Under the pieces are notes generated by a model that was given only the letters and a program-made list of their open reading frames with translations, was not told the origin of the DNA and did no database searches. From the NCBI GenBank assembly GCA_900538765.1, contig UQAB01000035.1, forward strand, positions 1 through 13,071: 13,071 nt of DNA. Reading direction: 5' to 3'. This document shows positions 1-7,636 of this stretch, piece by piece. Position 1 is the stretch's first letter; every line of letters begins with the position of its first letter. The translations under genes were made by a program, and so were the position numbers. This DNA comes from an uncultured Azospirillum sp. Lineage in GTDB: Bacteria > Pseudomonadota > Alphaproteobacteria > RF32 > CAG-239.

Positions 1-1
1 C

Positions 2-907
2 GAAATGGGCGAAGTTTCGGCGCAGTGTGTGGCAACACAAGATTGCGCGAGTTTGGGATATACCGAAGCCTCCTGTCCAAACGGCGGCATAAAGTGTCCC
101 TTCGGGAATACGTGGAATTGCAAGGGGGACGGAACAACTAAACCATCTTGTGATTCCTCATACAAATATACCTGTACCGGAGCAAATCAAAAGCCGGGAG
201 CAGACAGCTGCGATGGCAAGTACAAATCTTGTAAATGCGCCTCCGGATATGAATGGAAAAATGGTGTGTGTAGCAAAAAAGAAATAGAACCAATTCTCGG
301 ACAGTGTACCGGTTATGCCAAGAATTGTGCTATCGGGGATATTTTAAACAGTGATGGAACCTGTACAACAAACAAAGAAAGCGGCAAGACGCCGATCGGT
401 GTGGTCGTTTATATTGGCAGCGATAATTGCGGCCAGGCTTTGTCATTGAAAGATTTGGGTGCAAAGGCGTGGTCTCCGGGATATGCTGATGTTCCGGGTT
501 TGCCAAATTACGGAAGCACTTCAGCGGCAGAAAGTGATTATGACAGTTGCAATAATACGCAAAAGATTATTCAGGCAGGAGATGCTGCTGAATATCCGGC
601 GGCGTGGGCTGCCGTGACTTATGCGCCGGATTCAGCTCCGGGGACAAAGGGAAAATGGTGTTTGCCTGCTGCGGGTATCGGAAGGGCAATGATGGCGCGA
701 CGCCCAGTGATTAACGCCGCATTGGCAACGGCCGGTGGTGATGTCTGGCCGACAAGAGCAAATCCGGCTTATTGGAATTGGACATCGTCCGAGCTTGATG
801 ATGCTCATGCATGGGCTTTCATGATTAATCGTGACGATGGTCTTAATTTCAGTAGCAGAGAGGAACGCAAAAGTTATTATTTTGTTCGGCCGGTGATTAT
901 GTTTTAG
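2..907 (+). CDS. Cys-rich protein with Lcl/DUF1566-like C-terminal domain, 5' partial
   Basis: The reading frame is open to the left edge of the window. The first ATG (position 5) is not followed by a signal peptide, so the true start is probably upstream and the gene is 5'-truncated here. The visible 300 residues fall into two parts. Residues 1-120 carry 14 cysteines in short repeat-like units (for example CASLGYT, KCPFGNTWNC, CKCASGYEWKNGVC). Residues about 130-300 resemble the Lcl C-terminal/DUF1566 family: WCLP near 218-221, YWNWTSSE near 257-263, AWAF near 269-272 and FVRPV near the end. The many cysteines suggest disulfides and an exported or surface location, which is inference. The substrate or ligand is unknown. 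The gene converges on the flagellar operon and has no visible functional link to it. A similar Cys-rich tail is encoded at the right edge of the window. Confidence 0.72.
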   Translation, partial: EMGEVSAQCVATQDCASLGYTEASCPNGGIKCPFGNTWNCKGDGTTKPSCDSSYKYTCTGANQKPGADSCDGKYKSCKCASGYEWKNGVCSKKEIEPILGQCTGYAKNCAIGDILNSDGTCTTNKESGKTPIGVVVYIGSDNCGQALSLKDLGAKAWSPGYADVPGLPNYGSTSAAESDYDSCNNTQKIIQAGDAAEYPAAWAAVTYAPDSAPGTKGKWCLPAAGIGRAMMARRPVINAALATAGGDVWPTRANPAYWNWTSSELDDAHAWAFMINRDDGLNFSSREERKSYYFVRPVIMF

Positions 908-910
908 TTT

Positions 911-2086
911 TTATTCTCCGGTATAAACCTGGCTGTTGGGCGGGACGGGGGCACCAATGCCCTCTTCCAGTTCTTCGGCATGAACAAAGCCCATATCGCC
1001 GTTGTCAAGCGTTACCCGATACCAGACTTTATCCGGGCTGATGCCGGTTACGCGAACGGTTGCCTCGTTTTTTAATTCGGTAATCCGGTCAAAGTCATCC
1101 GAGGGGCCGTACATTACCTTCGCGGTATGTCCGGATTTGACATGATAAAGCATATTCAGGCTGTCACTGTCCGAACGGATGTCCATGATTTTGGCAACAA
1201 CGACATCGTCTACTCCGGCCTGCCCCCGCCAATGACGAACCTGCTGATAATAATTTATTTTATCAGGTTCTCTGGAGATATTAAAATCTGTACTTTTCAG
1301 CCCAAGGGATATTCCGCCAAGCAAAATCAGCCCGACCAAAATACCGGGAACAATCAGCTGCAAACGGCGCAGACGGGAAAAATTCCATTTTGGCAGAGGC
1401 TGGCGCCGGACATCCGGCATGGATTTCATAAAACGCTCGAGCAACACTTTGGCCCCCGGCGCGGCATATTCCCAAGCCTGTCCGGCTGATAAAAACGCCT
1501 GTTGGTATAAATGATCCTGTTCGTAAGCCAACGCATTGTGCGTCAGCAGACAAAAATTTTCATAATCATTGCGGCCGGTTTGACGATAATTCTCGCGCAG
1601 GACAGAAAAGTTTTTCAGCAAAGCCTGCGGCGACCACCAGCCAAGCAAATTATTAAACAATGAATTTTTAAGAACAATTTTTTCCGCCTCAGACGGGCTG
1701 CAAACATAAAATTCCTGCGTCAGGTTATATTTGAGCAAACGTCCGCGCATTTTCCAGAGCGACAGCCCGCGGACGGACACATCATTCTGTCCGGCGACAT
1801 TAGTCAGAACTTTCAGGGCAAAGATATCTGGGAAATTTTCAACGCTGTGCGACAATGACGCCAAATCATAAATCAGGCGTTTGTGTTCATCACTCAAAAC
1901 ATCATAGGCGACTGATATTTTCTGAAAAACTTCCATGGCGTTTGGCGCGCTGTTATGGTCGGGATGCCATTTTTTGGCTTGTTCGCGGTAGCTGAGTTTT
2001 ATTTCCTTATCATCAGCGGAGGGCGAAAGATTTAAAACGGCATAATAGCCAAGCGGGTCTGACGAATATGTTTTTTGCGCATTCAT
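911..2086 (-). CDS. J-domain protein with a transmembrane segment and C-terminal SH3-like domain
   Basis: This 391-residue protein has three parts. An N-terminal J domain (about 12-75) has an intact HPD motif at 41-43, the residues that stimulate Hsp70/DnaK ATPase. A helical middle region of unknown family follows. A single hydrophobic helix (about 242-263) is preceded by a basic stretch (RLRR), which predicts the J domain in the cytoplasm and the C-terminus in the periplasm. Residues about 313-376 look like a bacterial SH3 domain (YGPSDD, VWYRV, GDMGFVHAEEL), a fold that often binds cell-wall peptides. The Gly/Phe-rich region and zinc fingers of true DnaJ are absent, so this is a specialised membrane J-protein. 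It is the last gene of the flagellar operon, and its ATG overlaps the upstream stop by 4 nt (ATGA), suggesting translational coupling. A role in flagellar assembly or cell-wall passage is inference from position only. Confidence 0.8.
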   Translation of the reverse strand: MNAQKTYSSDPLGYYAVLNLSPSADDKEIKLSYREQAKKWHPDHNSAPNAMEVFQKISVAYDVLSDEHKRLIYDLASLSHSVENFPDIFALKVLTNVAGQNDVSVRGLSLWKMRGRLLKYNLTQEFYVCSPSEAEKIVLKNSLFNNLLGWWSPQALLKNFSVLRENYRQTGRNDYENFCLLTHNALAYEQDHLYQQAFLSAGQAWEYAAPGAKVLLERFMKSMPDVRRQPLPKWNFSRLRRLQLIVPGILVGLILLGGISLGLKSTDFNISREPDKINYYQQVRHWRGQAGVDDVVVAKIMDIRSDSDSLNMLYHVKSGHTAKVMYGPSDDFDRITELKNEATVRVTGISPDKVWYRVTLDNGDMGFVHAEELEEGIGAPVPPNSQVYTGE

Positions 2087-3711
2087 ACCAATATTCCACG
2101 AGAAATTGACTGTTCTAAGTTATTTTCCCACGGTTTGATAAAATTTTCCTTAAATTTTATTTCTATTGTGCCGATATATTTCATTTCCAGCAAAGTTTTA
2201 TTGAAAATTCCCCGTATCATATCATTGACATCGGCGGGAAGCTCCTTTTCGGTGCGGATTATGAGGTCAAAACTGCGCTGCTTTTCAAATGACATTCCGT
2301 CAAACTGGAGCTTTCCCAAAGCGGAAAAAGACGTATCCACGACAAAACGCGTACCAGCTTCGCGGCGACGGTGCGAATTTTTGGCGTTTTCGTCTTCCCC
2401 TTTACGTTTGACGGCCATGCGGATATAAGACACTGTCTGCCCGGTCAAAAGCGGAATTTCCATCATGCGCCAACCGGCGGTTTCCCGGCTGTTAACCGTT
2501 AAAAAACTGCTCAGGCGGTCAGAAACTTCCTGCCCTTCCGCGCCCTGCTGCCTGAGGCTGCCGCTGATTTCCTTCCCCAGCCACTGTGTCAAATCCCCGC
2601 TGCGCGCCGCCTTGACATAGTTTACCAGGTTGACGAGGAGCCGGTCGCTTTCAGGATTGGGAATTTTATTAACCAGCGGACGGATGAGGTTGAAGCTTTT
2701 TTCATCTTTGCGCAGCAGGCTGAGTATCTGAAACAAGGTGTCTTTTTCAGCTACCGGTGCTTTTTTATGTCCCGGCTGTAGTACGGATAAAGGAAGCGGT
2801 AAAACATTTTCCCGGGCGGACAGCAGTTCATCCAAGGTTAAATCAGCAGAAATCGTCTGGGATGGTATTTTGATATCGGGCAGTGTTTCTACTTCGGCAA
2901 GCGGGATATCCAATTTCTGAAAAAGCGGCGGCAGCATGGTTTCTCGGATTTCCACCGCGGCGGGAGATGCCACAATTTGACGCCCCAGCAACAGCACGAT
3001 GCTGCGCAAAAATTCTTCAGGCTTTTGGGAAGACGGCGACACTGCATAATTTGCCAGCATTTCCCGCAGCGACGCTTCAAAGGCGTTTCTTGTTGCCGGT
3101 GGGAGCTTGGTTAAGATTTCCGCGACGTTTTCACGCACCGGAAAATTTTCCGCCAATAAGACGACTTCTTTGACAGCCGGGGAAGATACGGCAATTTCTT
3201 TGCTCAGCCGGGCAATTACTACAGGGAGGTTTGCAGGTTGTTCGCTGCGCAACGCGGCGTGTGGGGAAATATTGATGTCAAGAATCGGCGCGGCTGCCGA
3301 TGTTTGCTGAGCAGAAGCCGACGGGCGGATTAAATTCAGCATATCACGGACAAAAGCTTCGGGGCGACGGCCATTGACGGCAGTTAGGCTAAAAGAGGCG
3401 TTTTGCCCCTGCAGCGCCGTGACTTTTACCTCCATACGCAGGTTATTCTCCCGCGACAGGTCAAGAGGCAGGTCTAGTTTCAGCTTCAACGGCAGTTCCA
3501 GCGTTTGCCCGTTCAGCGAAACTTTAACCGGTACATCCTGAACTGAACCGCTGCTGAAGTCCATTCCCTGTACAAATTCCAAAGTCAGCACATCATTGAT
3601 TTTCAAATTGCCCAGAGCGTCCGGCATATTTTCCATCATCCCGCCGACAACTTTATTCTGCAGGCTGAGCATCAGCTCTGAAAGATTTACCGGAATTATC
3701 TGGCTATTCAT
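2083..3711 (-). CDS. FliK-like flagellar protein (possible hook-length control)
   Basis: This is a 542-residue protein. The C-terminal part (about 454-520) has the pattern of the FliK C-terminal (Flg_hook) domain: a strand-rich start (RFVVDTSFSALGKLQFDG), a second strand with FDLIIRTEK, then a helix and the ending GTIEIKF. It is preceded by a segment of the type W-x(4)-P-L (near 413-420), also seen in FliK-like proteins. The N-terminal 150 residues contain a beta-rich part (LNGQTLELPLKLKLDLPL), and the middle is alanine- and proline-rich and probably flexible, as in FliK rulers. No signal peptide or membrane helix is visible. FliK is exported, measures hook length and switches export specificity through FlhB. 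Its ATG lies inside the end of flhG (8-nt overlap) with no strong SD, so coupled translation is likely. The family call is from pattern recognition only. It could instead be an uncharacterised flagellar protein. Confidence 0.55.
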   Translation of the reverse strand: MNSQIIPVNLSELMLSLQNKVVGGMMENMPDALGNLKINDVLTLEFVQGMDFSSGSVQDVPVKVSLNGQTLELPLKLKLDLPLDLSRENNLRMEVKVTALQGQNASFSLTAVNGRRPEAFVRDMLNLIRPSASAQQTSAAAPILDINISPHAALRSEQPANLPVVIARLSKEIAVSSPAVKEVVLLAENFPVRENVAEILTKLPPATRNAFEASLREMLANYAVSPSSQKPEEFLRSIVLLLGRQIVASPAAVEIRETMLPPLFQKLDIPLAEVETLPDIKIPSQTISADLTLDELLSARENVLPLPLSVLQPGHKKAPVAEKDTLFQILSLLRKDEKSFNLIRPLVNKIPNPESDRLLVNLVNYVKAARSGDLTQWLGKEISGSLRQQGAEGQEVSDRLSSFLTVNSRETAGWRMMEIPLLTGQTVSYIRMAVKRKGEDENAKNSHRRREAGTRFVVDTSFSALGKLQFDGMSFEKQRSFDLIIRTEKELPADVNDMIRGIFNKTLLEMKYIGTIEIKFKENFIKPWENNLEQSISRGILV

Positions 3712-4516
3712 CTACGACCAGCTTTCTGGCTATGGCAATCACGTCTTCGGCTGCTTCCGACGTCGGATAGCGGCTGATAAGCGGCGCCTGGTTGCGGATA
3801 GAATCACGGACGCGGGTATCGCGGCGGACAATTCCCAGAAGCGGCGGCGTAATCTTGAGAAAATTCTGACAAGCTTTGAGCAGTGTATCATAAGTTCTCT
3901 GCCCTTCCCGGACTGAATTCGCCTGATTAACGACAATGCGGATATCGCTGTCGGGATATTGCAGCGTCATTATCTTAATAAAAGCATAGGCGTCGGTTAG
4001 CGATGTCGGTTCATCGGTACAGACGACAATGATTTTTTCGGCCATGCCGGAAAGAATCCGCACCGGCTTTTCAACACCGGCCCCCATATCAAGGATTATC
4101 TTGTCATAATTTGATGCCAGAAGAGAAAGATCTTCGCCGAGGATCTGCAGCCGCCCTATCGGCATTGATGCCAGTCCGGCCGAACCTGAACGCCCGGCAA
4201 TAACATCAAAATGCCCTTTATCGCAATGGCTGACGACCTGGTTTAAAGTCAGGCTGCCGTTAATGACGCTGCCCAAGTCATACTTAACCATCAGGCCGAG
4301 CTGGATATCGACATTTGCCAACCCCAAATCGCCGTCAAAGAGCAGCGTTTTTTGTCTGAATGCGCTTAAAGCCTGAGCCAGCGTAATGGAAAACCACGTT
4401 TTGCCAACGCCGCCCTTTCCGGAAGCAACGGCTATCATGTTTCTGCCTTTTCTGGCACTGTGCGGCGCCGTGCCGCGGGGCATGACCTGTAATGTTTCTT
4501 GAGCGGTATTTTCCAT
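3704..4516 (-). CDS. flhG: FlhG/FleN MinD-like ATPase, flagellar number regulator
   Basis: This 270-residue P-loop ATPase belongs to the MinD/ParA class. It has the deviant Walker A KGGVGKT at 34-40, with the signature lysine K34. The motif DGDLGLANVD at 61-70 is typical of FlhG/FleN/YlxH, and a switch II DMGAG lies at 143-147. A basic N-terminal extension of about 25 residues precedes the core. In FlhG this region stimulates the FlhF GTPase, but the DQAxxLR motif known from Bacillus is not clearly present here. The C-terminus (AEDVIAIARKLV) could form the amphipathic membrane helix typical of the family. FlhG limits flagellar number and antagonises FlhF, so its place just after flhF (19-nt gap) fits. 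The start is supported by an AGAGAGGA Shine-Dalgarno 5 nt upstream of the ATG. Confidence 0.9.
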   Translation of the reverse strand: MENTAQETLQVMPRGTAPHSARKGRNMIAVASGKGGVGKTWFSITLAQALSAFRQKTLLFDGDLGLANVDIQLGLMVKYDLGSVINGSLTLNQVVSHCDKGHFDVIAGRSGSAGLASMPIGRLQILGEDLSLLASNYDKIILDMGAGVEKPVRILSGMAEKIIVVCTDEPTSLTDAYAFIKIMTLQYPDSDIRIVVNQANSVREGQRTYDTLLKACQNFLKITPPLLGIVRRDTRVRDSIRNQAPLISRYPTSEAAEDVIAIARKLVVDE

Positions 4517-4535
4517 TGTCTTCCTCTCTTTTGTT

Positions 4536-5489
4536 TCAGGATAAAACGAGTTTTGCCAGCGAGCCGCTGCTTACATCAGCCAGCCCCGAGGCTATTTTAG
4601 AACTGACACCGGCCGAGCAAAAACTCAACCCCGTACAACCGGCAACCGACAGCAGCGCCCCGACGCGGCGGGTCAGATCCATCCTTGTCGGCAGCAGATA
4701 TTTCGCACCGGCAGAGCAGAAGATATCAGCGCTTTCAACGGCTTCGTACTGGTTTCTTCCGGCGTCCATGGTCAGAATCATATCAGCCTTGACGGCTTCA
4801 GTCAGCAGGCTCAGCTTTTCTACCTCCGCCGGAATAAACGGGTTTATCCCCGGCGTATCAATTAAGACATAATCATAATTTTTCACTTCGGCTTCGGCCT
4901 GCTCAAACAATTTGCGGGCATCGGCGGCAAAAATAAACGGCACTTCCAAAATGTCGGCAAAGGCCTTTAGCTGGCTGTTGGCACCGGCACGGACATTGTC
5001 GGTACTGATAATGCAGCTTTTGAAATTGTTAAACTTTCCCTGAGCAGCAAATTTGGCAATAGCTGTCGACTTGCCGCTGCCCGGCACGCCCATGAACAAT
5101 TTCAGGCGGCGGTCACGGTTAAACAGGCTGGAGAAACGGAATATGCGTTTAAAGCTGTTTTCAAGCAGGTATTTATCTTCGTTTATTCCCTGTTCTTTAT
5201 GAATATTGCGCAACTGAGCCAGAATTTTTCCTTTAACGACATCAATCACACCATGGTATTCCAGACATTCGCGGATTAGGGAATCGTCAAAATCGACACG
5301 GCGGGGAGCTGATTGCGGCTGCTCTTTATCATCAAAAAAGACATCTTCTTCCTCAAGCGCCGCTATCAGCCGCACTTTGCCGCCTGGCAAATTTTCGGTA
5401 TCAACGATAACGGCGTCATCGCCCAGTTCCTGACGGACCAGGGCGAAAGCTTCTGTCATATTGGCGGCGATAAACGGCTTTAGACGCAT
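4536..5489 (-). CDS. flhF: FlhF, SRP-family GTPase for flagellar placement (divergent motifs)
   Basis: This 317-residue protein has the FlhF layout. A short N-terminal B domain opens with MRLKPFIAANMTEAFALVRQ and includes LGDDAVIVDT. A helical N domain (about 68-128) follows, then the G domain. Its motifs are recognisable but depart from the SRP GTPase consensus: G1 is GVPGSGKST (134-142), G2 keeps R167 in DNVRAGA, G3 is DTPG at 211-214 rather than DTAGR, and G4 is TRMD at 268-271 rather than TKxD. FlhF usually recruits early basal-body parts to the correct pole or site and dimerises with GTP. The protein is shorter than many FlhF proteins because the B-N linker is reduced. The start is supported by GGGGA 7 nt upstream of the ATG, next to the flhA stop (13-nt gap). 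From memory, similar motif variants occur in other alphaproteobacteria, so this is probably a lineage form rather than decay. Confidence 0.85.
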   Translation of the reverse strand: MRLKPFIAANMTEAFALVRQELGDDAVIVDTENLPGGKVRLIAALEEEDVFFDDKEQPQSAPRRVDFDDSLIRECLEYHGVIDVVKGKILAQLRNIHKEQGINEDKYLLENSFKRIFRFSSLFNRDRRLKLFMGVPGSGKSTAIAKFAAQGKFNNFKSCIISTDNVRAGANSQLKAFADILEVPFIFAADARKLFEQAEAEVKNYDYVLIDTPGINPFIPAEVEKLSLLTEAVKADMILTMDAGRNQYEAVESADIFCSAGAKYLLPTRMDLTRRVGALLSVAGCTGLSFCSAGVSSKIASGLADVSSGSLAKLVLS

Positions 5490-5502
5490 TTACATTTCCC
5501 CG

Positions 5503-7626
5503 TTAAATTTGTCCGACGGTTTTGATTTTGGCTTTGGGATAAATCTCGTTTTGCGACATAACCACCGTCATCGGGCGGAAGCGCTCAATAATTGACCGGA
5601 CAAAAGGCCTGATGTTCGGGCTGGTCAGCAGGACGCCGGTTTCTCCTTTCAGCGCTAAATCTTCCAGCGTGGTGCGGACTTTTGATATAAAGGCCTGCAA
5701 AGCAGACGGCGCCATAGCCAGCTGGCGGTCATCCCCCTCGCCGATGATTGATTCGGCAAAAGCCTGTTCCCACTCGGGAGAAAGCGTTACCAACGGTATA
5801 ATCCCCAGTTCATTGGCATTGGCATTTGACAACTGGCGCGCCAAACGGGAGCGGACGTGCTCGGTTATCATCATCAGGCTGTGAGTTGAGGAAACGGCCT
5901 CGGAAATACCTTCCAAAATAGTCGGCAAATCGCGGATGGAAACGCGCTCCTGCAACAAATTCTGCAAGACCCGCTGAACCGCTCCGATACTGACTTTGCC
6001 GGGAATAAGCTCTTTGACCAGTTTTTGCTGTTCCTTATCCATTTCGTCAAGCAGCTTCTGGGTTTCGGCGTAAGACAGGAGTTCGGGCATATTATCCTTG
6101 ACCAGTTCGGTAATATGCGTGGTGACGACCGTTGCCGGGTCAACAACCGTATAACCGCGGAACATAGCTTCTTCTCGGTAAGAAGGATCAATCCACATTG
6201 CCTTGAGGCCGAATGTCGGTTCAAAAGTGTTTTCGCCCGGCAGATTAATCTGTTCGCCATGCGGATCCATAACCAGCAGCTGGGTCGGGCGCAGTTCGCC
6301 TTTACCCGATTTCACTTCCTTAATGTAAATATTATACTCGTTCGCTTCCAGCTGCATATTGTCCTGAATGCGGATAGAGGGCATGACAAAGCCCAGCTCC
6401 ATTGCCAGAGAACGGCGCAGTGCCTTAATCTGGTCAGTCAGCTTGCGGTTGGTCGCCTCATTAACCAGCGGCAACAGCCCATAGCCAATCTCCAGACGGA
6501 TAAGATCGATTTTCAAGGCATTGGCAATCGGCTCGTCGGACGCTTTGGCAATTTTTCCCTGTTTGAGCTCCTGTTCACGTTCTTCTTCCTGCCGCGCTTT
6601 GATAATCTGGTGCTGGCGGTTCATATAATAGGCCGTTCCTCCGGTCAGTCCTGCCAAGAGGAAAAACGGCATTGCCGGCGTTCCCGGAAGCATTCCGAGG
6701 CACAAGGCCATGAAAGCGCTCATACCCAACGCTTTAGGATAATTGGAAACCTGCGCAAACAAAACTTTGTCGGTTGCATCGGTCATACCGGCTTTTGACA
6801 CCAGAATACCGGCGGCAACAGAAATAATCAGCGCCGGAACCTGCGCAACCAGGCCGTCACCAACAGTCAGACGGGTGTAAGCTTCCGCAGCGGCGGAAAA
6901 ACTCATGCCGTTTTGTACCATACCGATAATCATGCCGGCAATGACGTTAATAAACGTAATAATCAAACCGGCAATGGCATCACCGCGGACAAACTTGGAA
7001 GCACCGTCCATGGCTCCGTAGAAAGAGCTTTCTTTTGACAAATCTTCACGGCGGGCCCGGGCTTCATCCTCGGTAATCAGGCCGGAAGACAAGTCGGCGT
7101 CAATCGCCATTTGTTTACCGGGCATTGCGTCCAAGGCAAAACGGGCGGCAACTTCAGCAATACGGCCGGAACCCTTGGTAATAACCACAAAGTTTACAAT
7201 AACCAAAATTGCAAAGACAATAACGCCGATGACAAAGTTATTACCCATAATAAAGCCGCCGAAAGCCTTAATAACCTCACCGGCGGCATCCGGCCCCATA
7301 TAACCGTTTGCCAGAATCAAACGCGTGGAAGCCAGATTCAGTGACAAGCGGTACATGGTGGTAATCAACAAGACTAGCGGAAAGGCGTTAAATTCATTCG
7401 GCTTCTCAATAAAAATCGCCGTCATCAGCACCAGGCAGGATATGGTAATCGAAAAGGCCAGCGCAATATCAAGCATCCAGGCCGGCATCGGCATAATCAG
7501 GATGACAAGCATCAAAATAATCGCCAGGGCAAAGAAGATATCGCCGCGCTTGGTCGAAGACAACAGCACTTCCTTGATAGACTTTCCGCCGAAGAATGAC
7601 GTATTATTCTGAGTTTTTTTGGCCAT
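5503..7626 (-). CDS. flhA: FlhA, flagellar type III export gate protein
   Basis: This 707-residue protein has the normal family length (about 700). The N-terminal half carries about eight membrane helices (first near 30-50, then 52-72 and onward to about 325). Between them is the cytoplasmic FHIPEP loop, with YRLSLNLASTR (92-102) and GRIAEVAARFALDAMPGKQM (154-173). D207 in AMDGASKFVRGDA corresponds to the conserved aspartate linked to proton-driven export in Salmonella FlhA. The C-terminal half (about 350-707) is the soluble domain that forms the nonameric ring and docks chaperone-substrate complexes. FlhA sits in the inner membrane inside the MS ring. The ATG lies 10 nt after the flbD stop, with only a weak GGAT Shine-Dalgarno, consistent with translational coupling. 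No key residue appears to be missing. Confidence 0.97.
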   Translation of the reverse strand: MAKKTQNNTSFFGGKSIKEVLLSSTKRGDIFFALAIILMLVILIMPMPAWMLDIALAFSITISCLVLMTAIFIEKPNEFNAFPLVLLITTMYRLSLNLASTRLILANGYMGPDAAGEVIKAFGGFIMGNNFVIGVIVFAILVIVNFVVITKGSGRIAEVAARFALDAMPGKQMAIDADLSSGLITEDEARARREDLSKESSFYGAMDGASKFVRGDAIAGLIITFINVIAGMIIGMVQNGMSFSAAAEAYTRLTVGDGLVAQVPALIISVAAGILVSKAGMTDATDKVLFAQVSNYPKALGMSAFMALCLGMLPGTPAMPFFLLAGLTGGTAYYMNRQHQIIKARQEEEREQELKQGKIAKASDEPIANALKIDLIRLEIGYGLLPLVNEATNRKLTDQIKALRRSLAMELGFVMPSIRIQDNMQLEANEYNIYIKEVKSGKGELRPTQLLVMDPHGEQINLPGENTFEPTFGLKAMWIDPSYREEAMFRGYTVVDPATVVTTHITELVKDNMPELLSYAETQKLLDEMDKEQQKLVKELIPGKVSIGAVQRVLQNLLQERVSIRDLPTILEGISEAVSSTHSLMMITEHVRSRLARQLSNANANELGIIPLVTLSPEWEQAFAESIIGEGDDRQLAMAPSALQAFISKVRTTLEDLALKGETGVLLTSPNIRPFVRSIIERFRPMTVVMSQNEIYPKAKIKTVGQI

Positions 7627-7636
7627 GTTTTATCCG

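Noticed and set aside
880..925. CGGCCG/CCGG motifs near the convergent stops as a terminator
   Set aside because: CGGCCG is a short palindrome without a loop, the two CCGG copies do not extend into a stable stem, and no T-run follows.
6025..6798. 257-codon plus-strand open frame opposite flhA
   Set aside because: It lies fully within flhA on the other strand, with no recognisable motif and no supporting Shine-Dalgarno that I could see.
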